In this document: piece by piece, positions 12,442 through 25,000 of the stretch
How the letters are laid out: each line of letters opens with the position of its first letter
Numbering within the stretch: the first letter of the stretch is position 1
Origin: Clavelina lepadiformis
Taxonomy: Eukaryota > Chordata > Ascidiacea > Aplousobranchia > Clavelinidae
Reading direction: 5' to 3'
DNA length: 64,000 nt
Assembly (NCBI RefSeq): GCF_947623445.1
Contig: NC_135243.1
Span: 22,452,479 to 22,516,478 of the forward strand
Program-made: the position numbers and the translations under genes
The notes under the pieces: model-generated
Told to the model about the DNA's origin: nothing
What the model saw: only the letters and a program-made list of their open reading frames with translations
Database searches by the model: none

Positions 12442-15400
12442 AACCGATGAAACGGACTAGATCCTTGCTACCTTGTTGTCTATTTTGTAAAGAAGATTTG
12501 CTATCATTAGTGACGTCATTGATATAACCTTATTATTACTCATGAACATTGCTTTTTGCAGCAATCTGGATATTCTGTTCATCGCGTCATATAGAAAAAT
12601 GCCTATGACGTAATAATTTGCAAACTTTGCTCATAATATTCAATCGAACTCGTTCGCTACATCAACTTTTTAACATATCTTCAGATTTGAAATTACCACA
12701 ACCTAATTGTCGACTTAATAAATTCTGACTTATATCCTCTATTTATGTGAGTTTGCGATCTTACTTCAGAGACGTGTTTTTGTGGTTATAGCTTATGACA
12801 AAATTGAATGTTGTTGAAACTGTTTGACATGGATGAGCAATGAGCATAGATGATTTGTTAAAAATGTGTTTGTGAAACTTGTTCCAGTTAAGATATATAC
12901 CTGTGCTTATTATTCAATATAAATCTATACTGCATGACATCCGCGTGTACATTGTGGGGCAATAACATGCCAGGTTTATTAGTTTGTTCAATTTAACAGG
13001 AAATGCCCTTAAAACAGCTTAAAATGTGGGCAGGTGTTTAATTATATAAGTGCCAGATCTGCGACCGACATCGGCGATCATGGTCATCCAAGCCTCTGTT
13101 ATTTAACTGTGACGCATTCAATTTCTTCAACGCTGAAAACGCAATTATTGTTAATCCAATTTATGTCTACTGTAGTAGTAAACTTCTTTGATCATACCTC
13201 TTTGGGAAAGCTGGTTTAGTGGTCGGCCTTGATAGAAAATCAGGCTAAAAAGGTTAAGAACCGCGGTAACAGACCAAAGTATGGACTTATGTCGGTGCCT
13301 GTCACAACAACTCTGACTTATCGCTTCGTTATTATAAGCAGTTCATTTCTGCATTTGATACAAAATATGTTTGCTTTAAGCAGCCAAAGTCGAGAGGACG
13401 CGACCGCTTCATGAAAATCACTTGTACGCTGTGGACCGCCATTGAAAAGATTTTGTAAACTCGTGTTGTTATTATAGAAAACGTTTCTTGTTTTAAGTAG
13501 CAAGTTTCCGCCAAGCATTTGTGTTCCCTTTTTTCAGCACAAAACTATATTCTAATCAATTAATCTTAAGCTTTATCAGTGAATATTTTGTGACGGTTCA
13601 TCGTCAGCGATATCACAGAAACTGGATTAATTCAACTGCATATTACGCAACAATAGCAAACCGTGTTTTGCAGTGTTGTCTTCAGCGCATTGCTTCAACG
13701 CACACGTCATTTCCTTCTTCATCTAAATCCTCGATTAAATCGGAAGTAATTGAGAAAATCGATTGTTACACGATGATTTCTTACAAAGCTGATTGTTCGG
13801 AACGCCTGGCGTGATTTCAGAGTTACTGAGGTTTGAAAAAAATGTTTTATTATGGTTTAGAAAATAAGTGCACTTTAGCACTATAAATTTTACGATTCTA
13901 TTATACCAATATTTTTTCGCAATTTTAACCGTGTATATTAACGTAGACTTTATATACACACGCATAAATTTGATCTGAAACATAATTTGAATACTATACA
14001 CAAGGTTAAAATAAAGCATAACTTTGAGCTTGACAAAGGTTTTAATCTCATTTAAACCGCCAGCAAATAATCAACCATTTCTTGTTTTAGATTACTTGCT
14101 AATACGATCTACAGCAGCTCTTTTACGCCGCACGCAAACGTTGCAGTCGTAGAATGTCCCCATCTGTGCATTCAATGTTTAGCACGTTTATTAGCTATTC
14201 TTATAACTTATTCCACGAGAACTATAGTTAATTTTAAAGTTGCCATCTGTCTTCATGCAGATTAACACTGCTTTATCAGTTCCCGGATTGAGAATTCACA
14301 ACCAGTGTCATCGCAGTCTTTAATTTCGGACATTTTCCGTTTCTACATCAATCTCGGGCTCATCAACAACGCCCTACATTAGTATTATGTCGACCAGAAA
14401 CCGGGCTCTTGCCTGGGATAGGGTTTGTTTTAAGCTGGGTTTTCTTTTCCAATCCACTGACGTACAGCATTGAAACGATGTTCAATCATCTTTTGCTTGA
14501 ATACACCACCTGCTTTTCGGCTTATCTTCGCTTTTTATCTTTATCTTATGTTTTGTCAGTTTAACTAATTATGGGCTTAGTGGCCGTGCTAGTTGTTACC
14601 AGCAATTATTACCTTACCTATTTTTGAGCAAGTTTTAAGCATTTTCGGTTTTGGCATTTTATCCCGTTCATTGGCGCATACTTGTAAAAATTGGCTTGGT
14701 GTTTTTCATCCCCACCGAAGTTTTGACGAAAAATAAAATGTTTGGTTGATCCATAATTAGCAATTATTTTTTTCGAGCTCAGTAAATGATCACGCAACGA
14801 ACAAAAGAAAAAGCGATGGCAATCAGAAAAAGAGAAATGTACAGTAACATGTTCGTATATACTGTATGTTTTTGGCAACAGGTTTTCATGTTGAAGTGGA
14901 ATCATATACATATTTTTTAAATTACTGCAAAGTTACAGATTATGACTATACTTGAAATAATAAATAAGACGCCTAATAAATAGGCTAACAACGAAGGGTC
15001 AGGCCAGGGCTTATAGCGGTAAGTAAATTATTTTAACTCGAAGTGAAACTGTAAAGTTCATCTGCAACGTTTTCCGTCGCGTGCGCAATTATTTCTGGCT
15101 ATAAAAATTTTGGTATATGTGAGGAGCATATTTGTGAGATATGTACAACTTGAAATTGTGACTCTTTTACCATTTGTTATTGCTATATTGCATGAACAAA
15201 GAGCTACTTGTTGCAAGACATGTTTAAATCGTTGAAATGATTTAAGTGTATTCATGAAGTATTTCTGTTTCACGCATGAACTGCAAATGCAGGACAGCAT
15301 TTCTTTATGTTACTATATGGTACTATAGTACTATGTTAAAGTTTTGAATTGCAATGCTCAGTGTCTTGCAAGAAACATCCAGAGTTGTCATCGGTGGAGC

Positions 15401-15971
15401 TGAGGCGAGCACTGATTCACCGACTGTAGAATGCAATCTAAATTGCGCTTTGTCAGCACCAAGTGGTTAAATATGAGTGCTTGTGCTATTCCTTTTTTAC
15501 TGTGTCATCGTCGCTAGGTTACAACTCGCTGTGCTTTGCTGATGACAAAGTGATTATTAACCAATCATTAGTTTAGTTTAAGTCATGCAAATGCCGAGGT
15601 ATATCCTACAATCAATTTAGAGAAAAGGTTAAGGTAGATTTAGGCAATAACCCATTTAATTTAAATCAGTTAGATCGGTAATATTCAGTTTTTGACGTAC
15701 AATAGCTGTCAATTTACCGTATAAACTTTTGACACGGGGTGTCTAACATTTTTGAGATACCGCATATAACGATCTTGAAACGCCGTGTATCCGCTTATTA
15801 TATGCTTTGCTATAGGTTGTAGCTAATAAGTAGTCGCAAATGCAATGACAAACAAGGAAATGAAATAAACCAAAATATAAAGTCTTAAAATTCCTATGGC
15901 ATAAAACGGTTGGGTTTGTGAGGGGGATCATTACCCAATGGATTGTCCCTCCCCTAAATACGCTGTAGTGA
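9254..15971 (+). repeat. Tandem segmental duplication, unit copy 2
   Basis: Partner of 1-7894; the true left boundary lies upstream of 9254 but cannot be placed because copy 1 is cut by the window edge. The 3.5 kb after the gene (12442-15971) is non-coding by eye and matches 3396-7894 apart from the transposon. That long similarity points to a fairly young duplication. Confidence 0.85.
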
Positions 15972-17411
15972 CTTAACGAGACAAAGCGACAAGCCTAGAG
16001 TCGAGTTGGACCATGGCCTTTGCGTTGTCAATCCATGTTGTTGTAGATAGGCTACGATATAAACTGGCCCACGCCATCCTAGTACAGGCCTCTTGGAAAT
16101 TGTATTGTGCCCTTCTCAGCGATATGAAACATGCTTTACAAGCTACACATGTAATTGGAAACATTTCAGCTTTAACCCTATTCTGCCAATGTGTGTGGCT
16201 AGGTTCCAGCTACATGGTAAATATTTCGTAGTTGTGCAAAAACTGCTTAAGATAGACTCATGGAACTTTGCAACTTTTTCTCTGATTTATCTACCATCAG
16301 ATGAGAGTAGTTTCATAAAAAATGTGCTTGTAGTTATGCCAGAAATGGCAAGTTTTGATAACCATATTAAGATTTTTCGGATTGATAAATTAATGACTTT
16401 TCAGTCGCTGTAGCGAAAAGGCTAAACAAAGGAGACAGTAATACGGTCAATTTTCGACGTTATGCCGCGTAACCGATTTTGTGACCTTTTTCTTCTGCAT
16501 TTACCCTGTTTAATTGCGATTACCAACATGTATCTGATGTCTTTACAAAGTGTGCAACAATATTCGTTCTGTTATTTCATACGTAAGTTATGACTGAGTC
16601 TTGCCTAACAAAATCAAATTTATTTCAAAAACCGCACATCCAGACGTTTACGTTGTTCACGTTTATGAGCAAGTTTATTTTCAAAATGTTAGTAGACTGT
16701 AGTAATTGTGCTGCATCAAAAAAGTAACAAATTGTGTCATACTGCAGTTACGTTGTCGAAGTAATTGCGTGGCGTACACGGATTTCCATTTAGCCTACTT
16801 AAAAGCGATTTCTATAGCATATCTTTCCTATACTGAGGATGCGGATGCCCCTTTCGAAAAACTAATCTTTCGTGATGATTTGTTGCATACCATGCATTAT
16901 TTAAAATATTTCATAACGTGTCATTGCTACCCCTATGTTGCTTCTTAACTAAACCAAACAAACATGTTCACCTTATTAGTAATATTGTGCGTATTATTGC
17001 ATACGAGAAGCGTACAAAGTTAAGCAAATGCATGAAAACTTGAACGTAGCTTTCTTCATATCTGTTACTATTCGTTTTTTAAGTCAACATATCAGAGAAA
17101 ATTCAAATTTGTCCCATTATGTAAAGCAAAATCGGCAAAACCAGAGCATTCGTAGCAGTTGTCATTATCCTGCTTGGCATGAAGCTATTGCCGCTATTAC
17201 GACTTCGACATTCTTCGGACAAATTGGATACCTTTATAATGAGCAATGAATCAGAATGCATATCATGCATAAGTGCATGGTTCATAGCAATATGAATGTT
17301 TACTTACTAGTAAGGCTGTATTACCAACTACAGTACAATTAGACTTTTTCATTTCTGATATACAGTATCCTACGTTCAAACGATAATGAAATACAAATGC
17401 TCTGAACTTAC
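12442..17411. other. Intergenic region, no gene recognised
   Basis: The first 3.5 kb is the duplicated flank of the tandem unit. From 15972 the sequence is unique. Short open frames at 16013-16413 and 17028-17249 have no recognisable family, no splice support and no biased composition, and I do not call them genes. The 3' exons of the minus-strand TSR gene should lie in the right part of this stretch. Confidence 0.5.
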
Positions 17412-19543
17412 TGTGCAATTTATCGGGCAGTCTTTTATTTGGCAGGTTTTGATTTCCATTAAGTCATCATAGTGAGGGCAAGGTGTTCCACCATATTGGG
17501 TATAGCGAGTAACGTTTCTGTGTCTTTCCTGAGTCCCGTTTCCACAATATCGGTCACAAGCAGACCAGCCAGACCAGGACGAAACCTGAACCGTAATAAT
17601 CACGTAATAAAACAAATTATTACACCATTATATATACCAATTAAAGTTCTTTACACAATTTGTTTTTGTTACGGGGTTTATGTAACAATTACGTTGCAAT
17701 ACACTGGACACTCGGCCTTGTTGCAAATTATCGATTCGTTTAATTCATCATCTGCCGGACAAGGGGATCCACCGTACTGTGCTTCTCGAAAAATGTATTT
17801 TTGACGCTCTTGTGTCCCATTTCCACATCTGTGGCTACAATTGGACCAGCCTGTCCAGTCCGAAATCTAAAGAAACAATAGTCATGTTTTCGTCCGTCAA
17901 TTGGCAATATACTATATTTGTACGGTTTCAAAGCCAATGTGTAAACCGAAAATATTTCTGTGCTGAAGTACACGGCAACGACCCATATGTAATAACACTA
18001 TATGAGGCTTCAACATTTTGAAAATATTATTCGCAGTTACACCGATGCTTTCAAGTACAGTATTCTATAGATTATGGTCAACAAGACAAAGGCAAGGAAA
18101 GGGTAGACACCGACAGATTGTTATGACTAACGGTAACACATCATGATATCATATGTCTGCAGACGTTCATTTGAACCGTCGCCCATGTCACTAATCACGT
18201 GATTCGAATGTCGATTACATCACAATTGACTGGACATCCCTCAGTTTGCAAAATGACGTTTTTGCACGTCTTCATTTGCATGCCCCAACCGCGTTAAGCA
18301 TCACGTACAATACACCTAGAGCTTTCCTGTGTACACTTTTCAAAAGTACAGCATTGCTCAAGTTGGACCAGGTTAACCACCCCCATACATGGTGATATTT
18401 AAATATAGGCTACTGACAGTATGTAGGCCTATTTGACAGCTGCATGGCCTAAACAGAGTATGGAACGTCTTATATGTTTGCCATTACATTGCAATCCACA
18501 GGACATTCCTTTAACTTGCACGTCGTATTTTCTGCCAATTCCTCATTTGTTGGACAAGGGGTACCACCGTGCAAAGATTCCTGGATAATGTATCTGGACC
18601 TCTCTCGTGTTCCGTTCCCACAACTGTGACTGCAATTGGACCAACTTGACCAGTCAGAAACCTAAACGATATATTGTAGCCTACTAAGTTGAAGTATGGC
18701 ATTAATTGTATACACGGCACAACGTCACGCTTTGTTTTTTTGTCATTAATTAGCATACATTGCAATCCACTTGGCATTCCATTAGCTTGCAACTTGTGTT
18801 TTCTTTTAACTCTTTCTCTGCTGGACAAGGTTTACCACCGTATTGGGCGTTGTGAATAATGTACCTGGATCGTGCATATGTTCCAACGCCGCAAGTCTGG
18901 CTACAATACGACCAGTTGGACCAGTCGGACAACTAAAAAATATAATTTGGTAAGAAAAAGTACTGTAATTAATGACTTGTTAATTTTTCAGAATACAACG
19001 CAGTATATGAAACAGAAAGGATCCTTGTTTCCATTACATTACACTCTATTGGGCACTCTTTCAGCAAACAAGTTGTGTTTTCTTTCAACTTTGACTCTGC
19101 CGGACAAGGTGTTCCACCGTGCTGGGCTAGATGAATGATAGTTCTATTCCTTGCTTGTGTTCCGTTACCACAACTATCGCTGCAGTTGAACCAGCCTGAC
19201 CATTTCGAGACCTAAAATCAATGATCAGGTTTTGCATATTTATCAACAAATCAACCAATTTTTCCATTTTAATTTATACTGTAATGTAGGCTTGCAATCC
19301 TATCGGAATGAACCCGAGAAATATTGTGTTCCGTATATTCTCATTCTTTTGTTAGTTGTCTTCCTACAATGTTAAATACCTTAATAGCGATTTGTACAAT
19401 ATCGTATAAAGTTTTTAGATCCTTACTTCGCAGTCGATTGGTCGCCCCAAAAAATACCACAAAAGGGATCCTCCAACTCCAATAACAATCAGCGCGGTTA
19501 CCAGTAAAATCATCATCAAAGCCAAGATTTTAGATTTCCTCAT
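17412..19543 (-). CDS. Signal-anchored protein with five thrombospondin type 1 repeats (3' end unresolved)
   Basis: Minus-strand gene. Exon 1 (19427-19543) encodes MRKSKILALMMILLVTALIV... followed by IDCE, a type II signal anchor with almost no cytoplasmic part. Five further exons, 19038-19211, 18759-18932, 18488-18661, 17693-17866 and 17412-17585, are each exactly 174 bp, phase 0 at both ends, and encode one TSR: W-x2-W-x2-C, CGxGxxxR, QYGGxPCP, then C...ECPxxCN. The W-x2-W motifs are typical C-mannosylation sites and NGT/NCS glycosylation sites recur. TSR proteins act in adhesion, matrix and guidance. The last visible module ends at a strong donor (gtaagt), so at least one more exon is expected below 17411; a weak candidate starts near 17230 and reads VSNLSEECRSRN with a hydrophobic end. 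About 329 aa are resolved. Confidence 0.85.
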
Positions 19544-21182
19544 TATTCACATTAATTTTCAAAAATCGTAGGTTTACAGGTAAAACAAATTCTTGCAATT
19601 TCTACAAAACAAACGTTTTCGTGCCGTACTCAAAATCTGATATCCGTTTTCAAATATTTCTAAACATTAGTGTATAAAGACAAGTTAATCAAGTCATACT
19701 AATATTTATAACATTCTTTGGGAATGCTTGAGGTATCATGCTTTTCTATTACTGTATACACCAAGCTGTTACTCATCATGTAGTAGACAATGAACACTTC
19801 AGCAGAAGAAATCATGCACATGCTAAGTATAGTTTGAAACCAACCTTTGCTGCTAACTAAAACCAGTCACCTTAAGCAAATCTGATAACATTTCTCTGGT
19901 ATACCAGTGAACCATTTCTTTCCTGGCGCGTTTGCAAATTTGTGAAATAAGTTTCGAACTGCACAAGTTTTGTATTAAATCCTATCGTATCCTAAGTATG
20001 GCATATATGTAGTGTTCCAGCAGTAGTCCAGTTTGGTACTTCCCCAGGTGACAGAAAATGTTATCGCGGACCACTACGCAAAACAGGAAATTGTTTAAGA
20101 GTCACGAAATTGAAGTTTATTACATTTTGTGTTCTTTTTTCTGCAATACCTATCATTGCAACACGAAAAGGTAAAAACAAGAAATTCTGCTAATATTGAT
20201 GTATTTATTATAAATTTGCAGATTTACAACTTACTATACTTTAGGAAAAGCCCTTGGCTTTAGTTTTAAAGGAGTTAACGGTGTGAATGGTAGACACTTA
20301 GCGTTTCAAGCCGGCATACAAGCATTTAAACAATGTCCAAATGTTTGTTTTTTGCTTTACTCAACAAAACAACTACAAAGTGATCAAGACACTGCTTTTA
20401 CGTTTCGAAAATTTGGATCGTGCGTTGTTTCAGATGCACGCCCAATTAAAGATGACAATTAAAGTTTCACTTCCTGTTTTTCATTGCGTTTGAACCCTCT
20501 TACACTTTATACTCTCACCTGATGTGCGGATAGAATACGCAAGAAAATCCTCTGTTTTTTTGCCTGATAGTATGTTGACGTGATGCCAACGAACATTAGC
20601 CGTTAAAGTGTTTTTGCGACTCATCGTTTCCTAATAAGTTTTCACATAAGTTCACGTTTGTCTTATTAGATGCGAACATGCGTTATATCTTAGGACTTAG
20701 AGCATGCAATGCCCAGTACTTGTTTTCCTTTGCCTTTAACCTGAGGGGGTCGACTGTGCTGTGTCACCATTTGATTTGACGTCATGTTATCATGACCTGA
20801 CTTTAAACAAAAAACCATCCCAAAATATTTTAAAAGATAGATGTCAAAAGTCAAATATATTTTTGAAATGTACAATAACTCATATTACCAAGTTATACAT
20901 AAACGAGCAAAGTCCGAGTTGGCGGTTACATTCGTTTTATCAGCAACAAAAATTAATGCTGCTAAATACTTAAAAAAACTTCGGGATTAATATTTATGTG
21001 CATATGAGCTTACATGTAAGTCCATCATGTCTGCAATTCTCAAGAAACATTTACAGATTTATACAATAAGTTTTACCATTTCCATGAGCTGCATTGACAT
21101 GTAAAATACAAAACATTTAATTACTAAACCCGAAATAACCTGGTACCTTTCCTGAAAGTTAATAATAGCCTAATTTCGGCAA
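19544..21182. other. Intergenic region between the two TSR genes
   Basis: Holds the presumed promoter of the five-repeat gene and the 3' flank of the two-repeat gene. Short open frames at 20690-20973 have no recognisable similarity. I saw no repeat or transposon ends here. Confidence 0.4.
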
Positions 21183-22030
21183 TCACGTTATCAAGGCTTC
21201 CTTCATCTTGGAATAAATATTTGGCGGATCTGTTTCTTTGGCAAGTTGTCCGGCAAGGAAAAGTTTGACCGCGACAAAAACAAGAACGCACACAACAACC
21301 GTGATTGACACAATGAGAGCAGCAATCATCTCAGGATCAGATATCCACAACAATTGGGATGGAATTTCACAACCTTGGACGTCACGTGATGGTGGGCAAG
21401 ACGTGTGATTGGTTCCTGGTAACACTTCAAATTTACGTTGACGTTCTCGTCTACCAGGCCTCCAAGCGCGGTTACATTCACTCCACAAAGACCACTCCAA
21501 AACCTGTTTAGGCAAAATAACGTAAAATTCAATCAATTGATCTTAGAAAAAAAAACGGACTAGTTTTTCGTGAAAAAGGTTTTGCTAAAAATTACTGTCT
21601 CGTTTGGAAGATAAGATAACCAAAAAACAAATACTGATTTCGCACTCTTTACTTTCTTCTTCGGTGTGTTCACTCATAAAGATAGTCTTACCTGGCAAGC
21701 GGGTGAGTAGTCAGTAACAACGCAAGCTCTTCCTTCTTTCAAGTTTCCCTCTGGTGGACAATCTATTCTTTTGACTTGCGGCCAAACCTTGATGCTCTGA
21801 AACCTCGTTTGCTTTTCGCTTGATTGGCTACAGCTACTCCAACTTGACCAATCAGACACCTGTTAAAAAGGTTGAAATAATATGCGCATGACGTCAGGCA
21901 ATACGTCATTCACGATGCTCACCTGGCATTTATGCGTTCTTTCTTTAAAATAGCACACTACCGCAATGCCAACACCGAAAACAAGCAAGATCGACAACAG
22001 AATGAAAAGGCAGCATTTTCCCCCTAGCAT
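21183..22030 (-). CDS. Two-pass membrane protein with two thrombospondin type 1 repeats
   Basis: Three coding exons on the minus strand: 21923-22030 (MLGGKCCLFILLSILLVFGV..., an N-terminal membrane anchor), 21692-21859 (first TSR, VSDWSSWSSCSQ) and 21183-21503 (second TSR, VLEWSLWSECN, then a membrane helix MIAALIVSITVVVCVLVFVAV and a tail ending MKEALIT). The total is 198 aa. With hydrophobic segments at both ends, the two divergent TSRs would form an outside loop with both termini inside. The TSRs are less regular than those of the downstream gene: the first lacks the CGxG motif (SSEKQT instead) and the second has AWRPGRRER. The 5' layout (anchor exon, then V-S-D-W exon in phase 0) matches the neighbour at 17412-19543, so the pair probably arose by duplication. 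Confidence 0.85.
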
Positions 22031-25000
22031 GTTTACAATAGTCTGTTTATCAAATTGTCGTTGTTTGACAATAAAGGTTAAACAAAGAAAACATTAGTCA
22101 AACTATTATAAACGTCAAGCTTCATCAATTCGTTGCAGATGTTTGAAACATTTTTTTGTACATTTAATGCTTTTGTACACTTAATGATTTTTCTGTTTTT
22201 TTGAAGTAATTACACTAAATAAGAAATTGTTGCTAATTTGTTGTTTCACTTTTGTTTTTAAAAGAAATTTAATTCATAAAATCTAAAATACAAACAGATC
22301 AAATGATACGGTAAATATTTAAGTTTCAATTAATGTTTTGCAGATAAACAATCGACAATCATTATTTAGCAGTCATTGAAATACTGTTAAGACATTTCAT
22401 TCCACAATGATATCATTGTTTGCATATGTCCATTATTTGTGAGTTAATTTTTTCCAACTCCTTCTATAATTCAGAAAACAATAATGACATTAAGCGTTTA
22501 AATATATAACACGGTGAAAGGTAGGTTCCTTGGTTTGTATTGATGGCTTATGAGGCAGTAGTTAGCTCTTCTAACTGCTGTGATGATAAAAATTACTGAC
22601 TAAAAGTACCGAACTGGTAGCACAAAACGTAGCTGACTTTTATGAATTGTGGATACTGACAAAGTTGACTGAAAACACGCGCAAAACAAATATCAATCTC
22701 ATGCCAGGTTTACGTAAATACCGAAAGCAAATTCAGGTATCACGTCGCAATGGGTCATAATTGTTGCATTTCACTTGTCACTGCCATGCTGATTGGCAAC
22801 AGAAATGAATTATTTCGTCATAACGCGACAAACTTGTCTGATCCTGCTTTTTGTTGCAACATTGTTCACCACCAAGGGTCATCGCTAAATAACGTAAGTT
22901 CAATAGCAAATATTTTCTAGCAATGCTATGTTTACCACCGGCATAATTTAATAACATAGGAAGCCCTCCTGGTGCTTAAATGTGTTGACCCCACGTTTCG
23001 CAAACCCATGCGGGTGAGTTTCGTAAGGATAGATTAAAATAATAGAACATCAGAAACTGTAATGTTATAAGTTCGAAAAAGCAATAAGTTTAAAATGCTT
23101 AACTTTTCATGCGGCCTGATAAAAACCATCGCGGAACGGTACGAAAATAGTGGTAAGTGATACCACTTCACTAATAATTAATTAATAAACACCTCTGAGA
23201 AGAGACACTTTGATCATAATAGAGCTTGACATAGTAGTTTGAACCATAAAATTTTTAGAAAGATTTTTCTTTTGGTTGGGCCGTTCACAAGATTTTACCT
23301 ATACTTCTGTAGTCCTGTCAAATACTCCTTCAGTAACCAAACCATTCTACGGTACTAATTTCCTGCTGGATATTATAATATTCTTTTTTCGTTCAATACA
23401 TATCCGGGTCGATATCTAAGATACGTATTTGGCCTTAAAGAAGTTAGTGTGGAGTGTTCGAACCCTCTATTACAAAATGGTACATTTTAACAAAGGAGCA
23501 TTTCAAATTTACGACTTAAGACTAAAAGAAGGCTAAAGTAATCATTTCCATTATGTATTTAACGATACTCTGAGCTATAAATGTATTGTTACGGTTCATC
23601 TCTTTGTTGGCTCATTAAACTTCTCAATACTATAAACTTTACAATGGCACTATATTCTCCAAAGTATTCCTAGAAATGCTTTTGCAATCACTGTTACAAA
23701 GTTGTAGAAAGATCGAACTTTAATAGAAAACTTTAGACATTACACACATTACTTTGGACATAACCGTTATAGAAATATTCGTCCTTTGTATGTGTCCAGT
23801 TCATAATAATCGAATGGTCTCTGTAACATTTTATTGATTTTACAGTAAAAACTACAATTAAGTTGATATTCACTGATAAAATGCTTTATTTTCTATTGGA
23901 AAGCTTTTTAGTTTGTTCTTGTCTGCAATTAATAACCTCATCCATTTACGAAACTGTTTTGGGAGTACTTCTACAGACGTTTATCAACGCCTTTCTACGT
24001 TAAAAACCAACAAAAAAGTCATACAAAGTCACAACTTCAAACTACTTTAAGCAATAGTGTACACGCAACCACAGTTACGTGCGAAGCGGCTCTCATAGCG
24101 CACAGCCTATGACTTCCTAGTTCCTTCTCTGTGTCAAATAAACAAAACATTTCAACATATCACTGTTTCAAGTGTATACGATGTTTGACGTCGGCAAAGT
24201 ACAATCTCGACCAACAACATACTAATTAAGTTTTCGCAAAATGGGTTGTTAAAGCTAGAAGCCATTGGTTCTAATAACATAAATCAGCTCCTACTGAAAT
24301 GCCGAATTAGCAGAAATATACCAAGCTTATTTGTTCGCAACCGAAAAAGGTTAATGACAGCTATAAGTACAGTCGAGAGCTTGCTAAACGCGACAAAGTA
24401 TGACTCTTATCAGGATGATGTTTTTGCAAACCACAGTCATTAAAACAACGGGAACCTTTCTCGGCCGTTAATTATGCGGTTGGTTTAGTCTTAAAGCAAG
24501 TACCCAGCGTATGTAGCAATATCGATGTAAGCTACATTGATTTTCAATAACCATGTTGTAGCCTATATTTACTGCATGCCTATTTTGTGTGACAAACCTA
24601 AATGGCAAAGTGCAAAGAGCATCAAAGTGTGTGAAGAAATTTGTGAAAAGCATAAAAGTGCAGCAGGCCTTGGCTAAATTAAGTGTGAACAAAATTATCG
24701 TCAACTCATTTGTTTACGGCAATGTTGTCTACGAAGTATCTGGTCCCAGCCTCTGGCGTTAACTTACGTCATTCACTTGTGACATATTAACATAGTTTTT
24801 TTGAAAACACTAATGTCAATAACTCGTAAACAAAAAAAACGATAAAGTTCGTTCACGTTTTCGGAATTCCAACGTATATCTATTCTTTTGCAGAAAATAA
24901 GTTGATTTCTGTTCCCTTTAATCTAACTTAAACCTAAAGCTTGTTAAGATCGAAAGCGAACCACGCGATACAACACTGATGCAACAGTTTAGTAACGAAG

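Noticed and set aside
16013-16413. Two overlapping plus-strand frames (72 and 106 codons)
   Set aside because: No recognisable domain, no splice context and no paralogous copy to support coding.
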